The translations under genes and the position numbers were made by a program. From NCBI RefSeq assembly GCF_016801865.2, contig NC_068939.1:185666053-185730052 (forward strand): a stretch of 64,000 bases of DNA, in the 5' to 3' direction. Source of the stretch: Culex pipiens pallens. Lineage: Eukaryota > Arthropoda > Insecta > Diptera > Culicidae. Positions 1 to 11,495 of this stretch are shown piece after piece (the stretch's first letter is position 1; each line of letters opens with the position of its first letter). The notes under the pieces were generated by a model that made no database searches, was not told the DNA's origin, and was given only the letters and a program-made list of their open reading frames with translations.

Positions 1-1230
1 ATCTTCCAACTCCTGTTGCGATCCAGGCACCGCGTACATCTTTGACACCGGGTACACTGGATTTCCCGGGTTCTGCAGCATTCGGCGCTGTATCTTGGGC
101 TGTTCGGCGAAAATTTCTTTGTTTGGTGTACGAGCAACGAAATAATGCTTTCTACTCTCTTGATCGTTGATTTTCTTAATGTACTCGATCAATTTCGCGT
201 TCGAAACACGCCCGTTGTCGGCACGCGAGAATGGTCCAATGTTGGTTGGCACTTTAACCATCTGTTCTGCATCGTTAACTCGCACGCTCGATCGCAGATT
301 GTCTTCGACGGTGAACGGCCCCAGACTTTTGGTGTGCTCGTCCAGCGGGAAATTATCGGCCGTCGTAAACGGACCAATGCTCCTCCGGCGGCCACTGGAC
401 TCACTCGAAGGTTTCGCGAATATCAACTGTCCGTACGTATCGACCGTTCCCTCCATTCTTTTTGGCACGTGACCCTTCTCGTACGGGACCAACTCACCAT
501 TGATGACCCTCGCATTTCGCCACACCTTTTGCTTGTCGTCTTCGTCGTCAGGAACGCGAATCCCGTGAACCACCGGAATGCCATCCGAACCAATTTCCTG
601 CAGAGCACGTGCCTTCTTCTTGGTCCCTCCAAAAGGATTGTCCTTCATGTAGATGGCATCCGAGCTGATCACCACGGGCGCCGGAACATTGACCGGCGAT
701 GCTGTTTCATCAACAGGTCGACTACTGACCGCAATCCTAACCGGTCGACGATCATTCTTGATCGAACTTTCGTCGCTTTCGTAGAACCTAGCCGGTCGCT
801 CAATCCGGTTAACATGCTCCAAAAACGCATTGATCAGATCAACCGATTCGGGAGAATTGTCCCCCGTGACCCGGTACCCTTCGGAAGCAACAGGCCTGCC
901 CGTGGGTTTCCCCCTCGAACTCTTGTCCTCCCGTTTCTTCACGATGATCTCCACCATGCGACCGTTGTTCGAGCGGACGTTCAGCTTTTGCACGCTGTCC
1001 GGTTCGAGACTTCGCGCCACCTTCAGCTCGGTGCGTGTGTACGTCGGTCGGAGGAATCGTAGTTTCGGTTCTGTCGAGGCCGCCACCGCCGCCGGTTGGG
1101 ACAGCGTAAAGGATTGCGTTGAGGTTGCTCCTGGCGATGTTATCGTAACGGTGCCATTGCCAACGGACTGGGCGTGCGCCACGTGGTCCAGCCACAGCCA
1201 GAGGCAGAGCGTCAAAAGGGGTCTTGAAAT
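1..1230 (-). CDS. Gene 1, exon 2 (partial): secreted protein with triplicated IGPF motif
   Basis: One reading frame stays open on the minus strand from 1230 to the left edge (410 codons), so the 3' end is outside the window. The intron ends with ttccattccag and the exon opens in phase 0. Joined to the four-codon exon at 5863-5874 it gives MKSM-ISRPLLTLCLWLWL..HAQS, a good signal peptide (cleavage near residue 24). The mature chain is polar and rich in Ser, Val, Arg and Asp, with no transmembrane segment in the visible part. A nine-residue motif occurs three times: IGPFTTADN (289-297), LGPFTVEDN (307-315) and IGPFSRADN (335-343); the first follows a GRRRS basic stretch that could be a processing site. 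The plus-strand open frame at 145-1062 is its antisense shadow. I do not recognise the family; an extracellular-matrix or cuticle-associated role is only a guess. Confidence 0.82.
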   Translation of the reverse strand, partial: MSRPLLTLCLWLWLDHVAHAQSVGNGTVTITSPGATSTQSFTLSQPAAVAASTEPKLRFLRPTYTRTELKVARSLEPDSVQKLNVRSNNGRMVEIIVKKREDKSSRGKPTGRPVASEGYRVTGDNSPESVDLINAFLEHVNRIERPARFYESDESSIKNDRRPVRIAVSSRPVDETASPVNVPAPVVISSDAIYMKDNPFGGTKKKARALQEIGSDGIPVVHGIRVPDDEDDKQKVWRNARVINGELVPYEKGHVPKRMEGTVDTYGQLIFAKPSSESSGRRRSIGPFTTADNFPLDEHTKSLGPFTVEDNLRSSVRVNDAEQMVKVPTNIGPFSRADNGRVSNAKLIEYIKKINDQESRKHYFVARTPNKEIFAEQPKIQRRMLQNPGNPVYPVSKMYAVPGSQQELED

Positions 1231-4200
1231 CTGGAATGGAAGATAAAATCTAATTAATAAGTGATTGTTGTCATTTTGTTTGTTTTTGGACTATTTTTTA
1301 GCAGAGTTTCTTTCTTTAAAAAAAACTGTCTGTAAGTACTCTTTTTATGTTTTGATATGTTTAAAATTGTAAAAAATATCGCTGGCTGTTAACCAATCTT
1401 TCTTTATTAAATCTATATCGACTTTTTGAACGAAATTTAAGACGCATCTCTTTAATCGTTCACTATCTCCGTATCAATATACTCTCAAAAAAGAGACACT
1501 GGGGCACTGGACCGTCAAAATCACCCAATTATAGAGTGAACCATCAAAAAACGAAAACGCGCAGCCTTTTTCATACCAGCCAATTTCCTCGTTTAACGCG
1601 TTATTTTTTTCTTTCTTAAAGAAGGCGCGACCTGTAATTATTTTCGCGCGCTCGGGTTCATTCATTAAAGTTCCACGCTCCACGACAGAAACGCCAAACT
1701 TCCCCAAACGAGTTATGTCTTCACAGTTGCGTGAACTTTAAGTTAAACCACTTTCCTTTTCACTATTTCACCGCGCATCACATCTCCAAAAAGGTAAAAG
1801 GCTGCGCAGCAGCAGAGAAGTCACAGGTTACGGTCTGGGCTCAAATTGCATCTGATATTCATTTTAAGAAAGTATTTTTCTGAATATTTTGAACTTACAG
1901 TTTTTTTCTCACAAAAATTACAATATATCATATTACTCTTTTTACCCTCTCTTTGACCCGCTTACCGAGAGGGAAACGAAAAATCGATCGTGATAATTAT
2001 TATGGACATCAAATAGTTGTTAACGTGTTACTGAGTGTGTGTGTGTGTGCTAACGCCGTTGGCCATTTCGGTGGTCAGTGCCGTGCGGCGGCCGGCTTAT
2101 GGCGCAACAATATGATTTGGGTCTTGGCGATGCTGTAATCGGACGGATGTTTTTTGTTGTTGTTGTTACTTCTCTCTGTTTGTTTCCTCCTCCTCGCGCG
2201 TTCCACATTCCATTCCCAAAATGACCGGAGAAGTGTTAGTTTTTTTTTGTTTGGAAGGTGACCGGTATGCAGGACTGGAGTGGGACACGCAGTTGTGGGA
2301 AAAAAGTTATCTCATTTGACCGTGCGACCTGATTTTGCTAGGGCCCGGACCTTCTTTTATTTGAAGTGAAGGTGTTTTAGAGAACCCAACTTCTCATGTT
2401 TTGATTTGAAGTACCTTTTTGCAATGGCCAATTGCATGGCGCAAATAATGAATAATCGAACACTATGCTCAAATATACGTAAAGTTGGATCATGTGCTTT
2501 TTTTGGCATAATTTATCTAGTGTTGAGGTTATCATTTTGAGCAACTTTTGTTTTGTTAAAACATTGATTCTCTTAGATTGTGTTTTGCTATAGTATTTAA
2601 CGCTTTTTTGGTAGTGAAAGATTTTTATAACATATTATTATATTTTTTGTGTTTTGTTACGCATTTTTTTAAAGATCCAATCAACAAAATTGTCTGTTTT
2701 GGCTTATTGGGTGTTTTTGAAACCGCCAATTCAAAAACACAAAATAAAAAAATATATTTGACCTTTTTAGAAAAAAACTCAAGTTTTTTTTTTTTAATTT
2801 GTGTTTGTTTATCATTTATCTACGAGAAAACCTGCTCTAATAAAATATAATATGAAAAAGCAAAACAAATCGCAAATTATGTTTTAAAATGTGTTAAATA
2901 AGTAGTTTTCAATACTATTAGGTAATTAATTATGTATTATGTAATTAATTAATTTTATTTCAGCAAAAATGAAAACTGATTATACCAAGTCAATATATTG
3001 TAATAATTATTTTTTCCATTTTTTTTTTGTCAATTGGGGTGTTATTTTATAAAATTCAGATAAAGTGGAAACGTCTGTCAAATTAAATTTCAATAATTTT
3101 GAACACATTTCAGATAGCTACTTAAGTAAATTAAGCATTTAGGTGTAAATTTAGTTGTTTTTTTTTTCAGCATAACCTCTGACAAATAATTGATATTGTT
3201 TAACAATATATTATAATAATATTCATAACATTGTTAAAGTTATATGGAAAAGGTACTAAACCTATGTTTGTATTGGAATTGTGAAGATTTACTTTTTTGA
3301 TTGCGTTTCTGGATTTAAAGCTGGTTGTAAATGTATTTTGTCTAACAAAAATTTTCAATGACATGCACTTTTCCATACAAAGAAAAAGGTAATTTTCTTT
3401 GTCACCAGGCAATTTTTAGACATTTGTTTTGCTTTTTTATAGAATTTATTTCTTACGCGATAACTCTAATTTCTTCCACCCAAATCGGGAACTCGATGGC
3501 TGCTGCAAACTTGTTTATCTGAACAGTTTGTTTTGTATCCTCATTAAAAACTTGAAAGAGAAAAATAAAATATAACAACTAAAAAATTAAACTGTCATCG
3601 ATAAACTCAACCCAAACTATTTTAATTTTTTTAAATAATAGTTTTTATCGAAATGAGTACTTTGTACCATCAATAAATAAATTTGGACAAACCGTTTGAA
3701 AAAAGCTCGGTAAACAGCAACTGATCTGTTTATAAAAGGATCTTGAAGCAGTATTTTATTTTAATTTGAGATTAATTAGAATAACAGAATTATGTGATTT
3801 TGGGTCTCTTCGGAGATAAGGGTTGATTTTAATCTATTGAATTGATTTCACAAAGGATTTATATTTTATATATTTGAAATCAGACCAATAGTTTCCGACA
3901 TATCATCTGTTGAAAAACGCTTGTTGAAGGCCCTTAGAAAAACCATAATTTCTCAATGTTAATTTATTGCAATGCTGTTTTAAAGAAGATAACTGTCAGA
4001 ATTTCGAAATGAACAAATGATGAAATGTAATCAAATCAACCATGTTCGAATTGAATAAAAATTGAGTCGAAGTAGTTTGATGTTGAAATCAAGAAAATAT
4101 AATTAACATTTCAAAAGGACGAAATATTGAAAATTTTACCATTCTAAAATGGCAGTCTTGATTAAAAAAAAAATTATGGTTCAGAAAATCTACAAATGTT

Positions 4201-4429
4201 TTTCAATTGTTTATCATTGAAAATACGACCGATTATATTCTAGAAATAAAAGGCTGTTTCGAAAAGACATTAAAAGCATTCATTTTCTTTTTTCTTTTAT
4301 TCGCTGTATTTCAGCAATGAGAGGTCCAATCTTCAATGTCTCTTAAGCAATGTTATTGGAAATTTACTCAACTTTTCGACAAAAAAATCAGTCAGGGACA
4401 ATCATGGGCACTGTTAAAAAAAAATTATG

Positions 4430-4860
4430 GCTTAAATGTTGCGTTTTTTTGTATCAAAAATTTCAAAAATTATTAAACATGAATTTTGGAAAATATTTTT
4501 TTGTGAGAAAAAGTTAATTGAAAAATTACCAAAATTGTTTTTTCGTGTACCATTTGTTTCACCAAATAGTTCTCATCAAGACCTACAACTTTGCAGAAGA
4601 CACCCAACAGAAAAGAAAATCTTTAAAAAGATACACAATTTTTGTATGGACAGCTGTCGAAATTGTATGGAACCTTATATGGGTGAACCAGTGCCTCAAA
4701 ATGGCTTCTTTGGTCTTAGAGAAGGCCCCCAAACAGTTTGAGTCAATTCAACAATATAAATAAAATCAATTTCGGATGCACCAACGATGCAAAATATAAA
4801 CGTTGGTAATTGGGAAGGCCCTCAAAAAGTCTTAGCCAAACAAAGAATATAAAAACTTTT
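4430..4860. repeat. Single-arm copy of the 11.5-kb foldback family
   Basis: The text around 4580-4740 (caagacctacaactttgcag, tatggacagctg, gggtgaaccag, gaaggcccccaaacag) closely follows the right arm of the 11496-12553 element at 12300-12490. Only one arm is present, so this is a truncated or decayed copy. Confidence 0.6.
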
Positions 4861-5277
4861 GTTTCACTAAATCGGTAAATTTTGAAAGAACTTGCAACAC
4901 TACTTAGGCAAAATTGAAATTTTTGCGAAAATTATAACAATCCCTTAAAAAATAGATTTTTTTTTATAATTGTTATAATTTCTCGTAATGTATGAGGTCT
5001 AAATAAATATGAACCAATATTACAAGAAATGGATTTATAAATTTCAAAAGATCGTCAGCTGTATGCTATCTCGTGACAACGACCATTTAGTACTTTTCGA
5101 GAAAATCGATTTTTAAAGTTGGATGATGAATATTTTCAAAACTATGAATGGTAGAGCTAAACTTTTTGAAGCAATCTGTTCGTATACTATCGCTTAACAA
5201 ACGCTCCAAGTTTCAACTAATTTGGTTACACCAGTTAAAAGATTCAGTAAATTATGTAATCAAAAATCTGAAAAGCA

Positions 5278-5660
5278 CATGTCACAAGTGTGTTTCGAAA
5301 GTAAAATTGTACTACGTGTCACAAGTGTGCACAGAATTTCCATACAAAGTAAAATGGACTAAAATCAATAGTTTAACCGACTTAATCAGTATATTTTCAA
5401 AAACAAAAGATTGCATTGCCTTCAGAAAATGTCTATCAACATAAATTTGTGAAAAACAGGAAAAATTTCCACATTTTCAAACAACATGTATGACGTGTCA
5501 CAAGTGTGCACGATCATTTTGATGATACATTGGTCTATGTCACAAGTGTGTATTGCAATATCCGGGAAACGGAAGCAAGTTGCCAAAATCGGGTTAAAGC
5601 ATCTTGTAGTGTTTGTTAAGTATAGACTCATTTTCGACCAAAATTGTCTATGTCACAAGA
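5278..5660. promoter_or_regulatory. Cluster of TGTCACAAGTGTG motifs
   Basis: The 13-mer TGTCACAAGTGTG, or a close form, appears four times on the plus strand near 5280, 5318, 5498 and 5539, and a decayed form TGTCACAAGATAG lies near 5650. The core CAAGTG is an E-box/NK-2-like hexamer. The copies lie 200-600 bp from the first exon of gene 1, inside intron 1. They may be binding sites or the remains of a dispersed repeat; the sequence alone does not decide. Confidence 0.4.
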
Positions 5661-5862
5661 TAGCACACAGCTGACGAGATAATAATGTATAGAAATATAT
5701 CTGATTTTTTCAAAAGGTCCAACCAATGGTTTTAAGTCAGCAATTTCCAAAAAAAACCCTAAAAGCAAAAAAAAAATTGACCTTTTTTTAAACAAAAAAA
5801 AAATCGAGTTATGCTTTTACTGATGGATAGTGTCTGGACATATCAATGAGCTTTGAACTTAC

Positions 5863-5874
5863 CATTGACTTCAT
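5863..5874 (-). CDS. Gene 1, exon 1: start codon and first four residues (MKSM)
   Basis: On the minus strand the sequence reads ATG AAG TCA ATG followed by a consensus donor gtaagt. The phase is 0, exactly what the acceptor at 1231 needs. The fusion completes the signal peptide whose hydrophobic core lies in exon 2; this is why I prefer this start over any ATG closer to exon 2. The exon is far too short to be found as an open reading frame. The 4.6-kb intron and the lack of transcript data are the main uncertainty. Confidence 0.65.
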
Positions 5875-6300
5875 GATTACAGCAAACCAGACGTCCAGGT
5901 GGCGTACTGTGCTAGTACTGTATTTTACATTCAGTGTCCGCGCCAGGATCTGTCGGCCCTGCTCCTCTGGCGCCGCGCCTTGGGGCCAATCCGCCGTTCC
6001 CTTTTGCGGTTCTCGCTCTGCTCGGGTACTCTTGTCTTGTCGGTGTGTTTGTTTGTTTTCTCGCGCGCTCGTTTGCTTGTGGTTTAGTTTAGTTCTTGAA
6101 TGAAGCCGTTCTTCACAGCATCAGCCCCTTCGTCACCTCTCTCTCTCTCTGTCTCAGATTGTGTGGTGACTTCTCCGCTGGCTAACGCTCATTTTGCGCT
6201 TTATCTGGATGGGTTAAGGGGGAGAAACGTAAAGGAACAAGAAGAAGAAAGGGGGAGAGGAAAAACGAAAATCTTTCCAATTGATTAAATTGTTTCGATT
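5875..6300 (-). promoter_or_regulatory. Probable 5' leader and promoter region of gene 1
   Basis: Directly upstream of the gene 1 start codon the base composition rises sharply (GC-rich stretch 5940-6060), followed by a GAGA-type run (tctctctctctctgtctc near 6137 on the plus strand). I find no TATA box at a useful distance, so the promoter is likely TATA-less and GAGA-associated. The plus-strand open frames here (5846-6288) look like chance frames. Confidence 0.4.
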
Positions 6301-7300
6301 GAGAGACTAAAACTAAAGCTGCTGCTGCTTGTGATTGCGCAGTGGAAGCCATGCATGTTTGAGGTAGCGTGATAACGAAAGCTCTATTTTTTCTTTTTTT
6401 TATCCAAGCTTTGCTGCCTCAAAACGTGCAGTGTTGGCGAGTTTAGGGTTTTTGGAACAAAAGCAGCGTGTTAAGTAGAAAATGCAATAAAAAAATCACG
6501 AGTGCATGAAAGTTTTACAAATGAGCTGAATTTGATACGATTCGGAAACGGCCTTTTCATCATTCCCACTTGTTGACTTTGGTGATTTATGGTACTCTTT
6601 ATTTATTTTTTTCGTTTCAAACCGGAATGAATTTCAATCAATTGTCATAAAGGCTTTTATTAAAGGCACCCTCCAAAATGGAACTGTAACGCCCATAAAT
6701 TCCAATGATATTATTTGTTCAGTGAATCACGGTGGTCAAAAAAGTAACTTATGGCCACAAGAAAAATATCCAACATAAATTTGTAAGTGAGTATGTGTGT
6801 GTGTGTGTGTTTTTAAATGGAAAGAAAATCAAAGCATGGAAAATTTCACTTTTATTTGACGAAAGAAACCTCAGCTTTTAGCCGCATTTAGCTCGTCTCG
6901 TCAGTGTTATCTGACGTTGATGGTTTTGCCCACATTCCGTGAGTCAGTTTCAACGGAGAAAGAGGTTTCAAGTTTTGCGGTGGTGCAGCTTCGACCACGT
7001 GCAGCAGCAAATAGCATGTGCTGCTGCTGCACACGTACCAGTGCGCCGCCGCCGGTATTACTCCACATCTCCACTCAAGTGTTACGTTAGTCGGCGTCGT
7101 CGTCAACATTCGTTACCGCACACCGCTCTTTCTCTCGGAGTTTTGTCGTTTGCCATTGACGTGAAAGTGGCCGTGATTGGGATTATATTATGTTACACTT
7201 TGTTCATGATACATAGCCGATGCAGCACTGGAAGAGAGGATTTCAGCGAAAATGCTTTTGCTATTTAGCATTAAAAAATGTGATTTTTTTTCTCTTGGTT
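6301..7300. other. Upstream region of gene 1 with a GC-rich island at 6880-7200
   Basis: No supportable gene. The interval holds a short TG run near 6793-6811 and a block at 6880-7200 with several CTGCTG/CAGCAG and GCCGCC runs. Such blocks, less AT-rich than their surroundings, occur repeatedly upstream of the genes here and could be cis-regulatory. Confidence 0.3.
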
Positions 7301-7489
7301 GAGTTAAACTTGGAGTCAAAACGTGTTATTTCATTTTTCTGAAAGTTATTTTTAAAACATAATTTCCTAAATATTCTATTCTATTGGCGATCTCTCAAGT
7401 TTAGAAAATTTGTATCAAATTTTATTAAGACATAATTTGTTAATTTTGCTAAGATTCTGGAAATGTTAAGTATCTTGAAAACGTTTATG

Positions 7490-9065
7490 GGTCATTCTCC
7501 GCCAACTCACACAGCAGTTTCTCGACCCATCTTCGATTTGCGTGAAACTTTGTCCATAGGGGTCCCTGATCACGAATCCGAGCATCATTTTTCGGTATCC
7601 CGTGAGGAAGGGGCGGTACGACCCCTTTTATTTTTAAACATTAGAAAAAAGACGTATATTTAAATAATTTGTAGCCTGAAGTTGAGATGATTTGGGAATT
7701 TGGTAGCTTCAAAAATTCCTTCATTTTTCGTATACCCTCTACTGCCCAAATTTATTTCGAAATTTTTTATGTTTCCCGTGTTCAGGAGGTTGCTTTGAGC
7801 AACGTTTGTTCTACGAAAATTTAACTTCTCTTGTTTTATGTTTTTCTTGTTTCATTTTATGTATTTTAATTTGCATTTCTCTTGTTAAGTTTATTTTTCT
7901 TTTTGGTGGTATCACCTATTGCCTATCAATTTTTTCATGTTTTTACAGTCTCTTTTTCCATTTTTTGCTTGCTTGTTTATCATTTAAATTGGTTAAAAAT
8001 TCATAGAGTTGCCTCTATGAATCTGGGACACTAGAAAAATTTCTGCATTCTTCTTTTTACTGAAAATATAGGAAATGTTAGCAAAAAACACAGCCAAAGA
8101 TGACCCATAAAAAATGACATTTTTTTAACCATTGGCAAAGTCACATAAAACAAGTGAAACTTTCAACCCATTTATTTTCTAAAATTTTAAGAGTTCCTCT
8201 TTCCGATGCTTATTAAAGATTAAAAATTTGTTGTAAAATTGATTTTTGGTGATTTTTTAAACGAAGCCAGTCTAAAGGCGGGGTTGGGTTGTAGAGGGTT
8301 AATCAACTGTAAAAAAATGGGACACGCCATCCAATGTACTTTTTGAATCTGCAATAACCCAGATGGGTCATTTTTTCCTTTAGAGATACCATCCATAAAC
8401 CACGTGGACACTTTTTTGGGAATCTGTTCTTTTAGGATTTTTTTATAAAGGTTCGCGATTACTAGTTAGGCTTACAATCAAACCCCTCATTTACATCAAA
8501 CTTTTTGTAATTGTTTGCTCTACAACTTTGTCGAATATTGTTACACTCTTAAACATTATCCTGCAAAGAAGAAAAAAACACGAAATGTTAAAATGAACAA
8601 TTTTGCTGTAAATGAAAAAAAAACTTCTGAGTTATTTCAATTTTGCTGTAAATGAAAAAAAAAACTTCTGAGTTATTTCAAATTCAAAAAGTAAATTTCC
8701 CTAAAAATGAAATATCCCAAAATTGTTTAGAGTTGTGTAACGAAAATGGCAGATATTTTGAAACCGCTTCTGTTTTTTTTTATAAGAATTATAAGTTTTT
8801 CCGGAATTCCAAGCCAATTTTCCATTTTTTTATAAAAGCCCCGTTGACAGCGAATTTCCAAACCATTACCATTTCAGGCTGCAACTTATTTAAAAACACG
8901 TATTTTTTTCGAATGTTCAAAAATGGAAGGGGTCGTAGCGCTCCTCCATCACGAGATATCAAAAAATGTAACTAGGATTCGTGTTCAGGGACAAAGTTTC
9001 AATCAAATCGAAGAGGTGTCCGGGCAACTTTTTCCGACTTCGTGTGAATTGGCGAATAATTATCC
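7490..9065. mobile_element. Foldback (long-TIR) element, diverged copy of the 25.6-kb family
   Basis: The left end begins gggtcattctccgccaactc and the right end, read on the minus strand, gives the matching ggataattattcgccaattc. Both ends continue through the same landmarks in mirrored order: cttcgatttgcgtgaa, ccctgatcacgaatccga, tcgtgaggaaggggcggtac and the gcctgaa block. The 1.57-kb span is longer than the 25.6-kb copy, so the centre has grown or been replaced. A partial catccataaaccacgtgg repeat (near 8390) and a direct duplication around 8600-8670 sit inside. No transposase is visible. Confidence 0.65.
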
Positions 9066-9589
9066 AAATATTTTTTTTACCAGAACTTTTTTGTAAGCTT
9101 CGTATGTTTCTATTTCAATGAGAATTTTCTCTGCATTACAACTTAAAAATAGTGGAATTTAGAGAGTCAGAATATTTTTTTTATATTTAAAATAAATAAT
9201 AAGGATAAGAGTGACAAATTGCAAACATTACTCAATATGGTTAAAAGTATTTTAAAAGAGTGTTGCTCAATATTGCTAGCAAATGGTGCATATCTGGACA
9301 TGGACTCGGATTCCTATCTCGTGAAATCTATGAAGATTTTTAATTCAAATATTTGGTTGGCTCCTGATTTTGAAGCATTCTTGAATCATTCTTGACAAAA
9401 ATATTATTAATATGCTACATTATTGTTGGTAGTTTATCAAAAGAATGTTCAGTTTTTGGAACAACGACGTAAGATTTGTTCAATCAATTGATTTTGCAAA
9501 ACAAGTTATCAAATTATACTAAATATTTGAGTTTGTGTCATATTTTTGAAACCTATTAATTTCCGTGGCTAGGTAACCTTTTGGCACAG

Positions 9590-9900
9590 TCCTGATTGTT
9601 ATATTTTGATTTAAAATCCAACATAATATCAGGTTATCAACGCCCCTTTGAAAATCGACTCGATAATCAAATCCAGTATCGCGTTCAACTTTCTACGACG
9701 CAAGATCGAATCTTCGATCTGGTCTCGCCAAAAACCAACAAACTGCTGGGCAAGGCAAGGCAACTGGCCAAGGGTCACCACCACACGTCTGTCTGGTTGA
9801 CTGCTAATCCTAACTGGCACCCGGCTCCGGCTGGCGCAAACTGGTCGGTGTCCTAAGCCAGATCAGAGCGGGACCCCACACACAAAAAAGGGAGATAGAA
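9590..9900. other. Island of balanced base composition, unassigned
   Basis: This 300-bp block stands out from AT-rich flanks. A plus-strand frame (9596-9856) ends in ANWSVS, but it has no ATG that I trust, no splice context and no similarity I recognise. It could equally be an untranslated leader or an enhancer of gene 1. Confidence 0.25.
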
Positions 9901-11495
9901 AGACAACTATCACTTTAGGGCACTTCGCCATGCTGCTGCTCGTCTGGGGGACAAGCTTAGGCTGTTGTTTCTTTTACGGCATTTTTGGCTTCCTCTCCAT
10001 ATTTGCCTGTGACTCAACCGGACTGGACCATATCTCGGTAGGGTTCGCTGAAGAAAATAATAGTAAAAGTGAATCTTTCAACCAGTTTGCAGCATGTTTT
10101 GTTTCGTTTTTTCTTATGTGACGTAAGAGTTTTTTTATGGCATTTGAGTGTGTTTACGCTAGTTTCCACTTTAGGTGTTTTGATTTTTTTCTTCTTTTCC
10201 ATCGAGGCAAGTTCGTGGACTTGACCAGTTCATTGATGCTTTCAACACGTGGAAGTGAACTAATCCAGAAGAGAAAAAATAAAACAAAAACTTAAAAGGC
10301 GGTGACGACAAATTAAAAGAAAGATAAAACAAGTCCAAGCTCAACCTAACGAGCCATGTAAGCATACGCGCTCTTAATTATTTAATTATGCGCGATATTT
10401 TCGCGAGGAAGCATCAAAAAAGGTGACATAATCCATTCTGTCTTACTTCATTTGCAACAAAAACAACAACAACTTCGTGGAGTGGATGGCACGCGGAATT
10501 TCACTTTCCTTTTCCACCCCAAACGGCGTCGTCGTCGTCGTCATGTTGCTGTTTTTCTCCGTCCACAACCACCCCACCCCACCCCACTTGTAATGGAGTT
10601 GAGCTTTGGGGCCGGCGTTTCGTGCTCACATAATATGTATTATTTCGGAGCAGCTCCCCTCCCCTCTGCCATGTGTGAGCAAACGAGAAGCATGAAACAG
10701 GTATGCACACACATTGAGCACTGTGTTTGAAGAAATCAGGCGTGAATTAAACTGTTTGTTTTTCGTACTTTCTTGGCCGTTCATTAGCCGCGGCAGCCCA
10801 GCAATACTGAACATGCAAAAGTACGCGGTTAGCATTCACTATTGGCAGTGCGATTTGGGTTTTTTTTTATGTCCGCCTTAATCCGAATCCACGTGGACAT
10901 TTACTACTCGGAGTTGCTTCAGTTTAAATGACGCACTTTTCAATTAACAATGTTTACGATTTTGATTAATGTTTGTATTCTACATTTTCTGTAAGCTTTT
11001 TTTTTTTAATTTTTCTTACTCACTAGGCTTTAGTTAAAGAAATAATTGTCCCAAAATGGATTATGATGCAACACACAGCTGTAAGGAACTCTAAAACTCT
11101 GTTATGCACTTCAAAATAACTCATTGTATCTTGATTATTCACCAATAAAACCGAATTAAATTGAATTGAATTGTATTCTATATGTTGTAAGGAAAGGTTG
11201 CCGAATATGCTCAAGTGATGGATGCAATTATCCATTTGTTTGTTAAATTGTAACAATTCATGAAAATATTATTTGTCAAGTTTCGTCTTTTTTTTCTCAA
11301 AACAAAAAAAAAACAAATTCAATAAATCCTAAAATTATATTACTAGTTTTAAATTTTAAGAATGCAAGTTGCAATAAACGCTGTGCATTAAAATTAAAAT
11401 ATTAATTTTACCAGCGAAAAATTGAACAACCAAAAACATGTTTACAAGAATGAATGTTTAGGAAAAAAAATATATAAAAATAAATAAATGAAGAT
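9901..11495. other. Intergenic DNA with a CAA/CGT-rich island at 10440-10850
   Basis: No supported gene. Around 10450-10720 there are runs such as caacaacaac, cgtcgtcgtcgtcgtc and ccaccccaccccacc in otherwise AT-rich DNA, as is common in regulatory DNA of insects. Open frames here are short and mutually overlapping on both strands. Confidence 0.3.

Larger units (their letters stand above)
1231..5862 (-). other. Intron 1 of gene 1
   Basis: A 4.6-kb AT-rich intron with donor gtaagt (5857-5862 on the minus strand) and acceptor ttccattccag. It contains a degenerate one-arm copy of the 11.5-kb foldback family (about 4430-4860) and the TGTCACAAGTGTG motif cluster at 5278-5660. I see no further exon in it. 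The short open frames inside have no coding character. Confidence 0.65.

Noticed and set aside
145..1062. 305-codon plus-strand open frame
   Set aside because: Antisense shadow of gene 1. The minus frame runs uninterrupted to the edge, has a signal peptide and internal repeats; the plus frame has none of these.
9596..9856. 86-codon plus-strand frame in a GC-richer island
   Set aside because: No promoter, splice site or recognisable similarity; reported only as an unassigned island.
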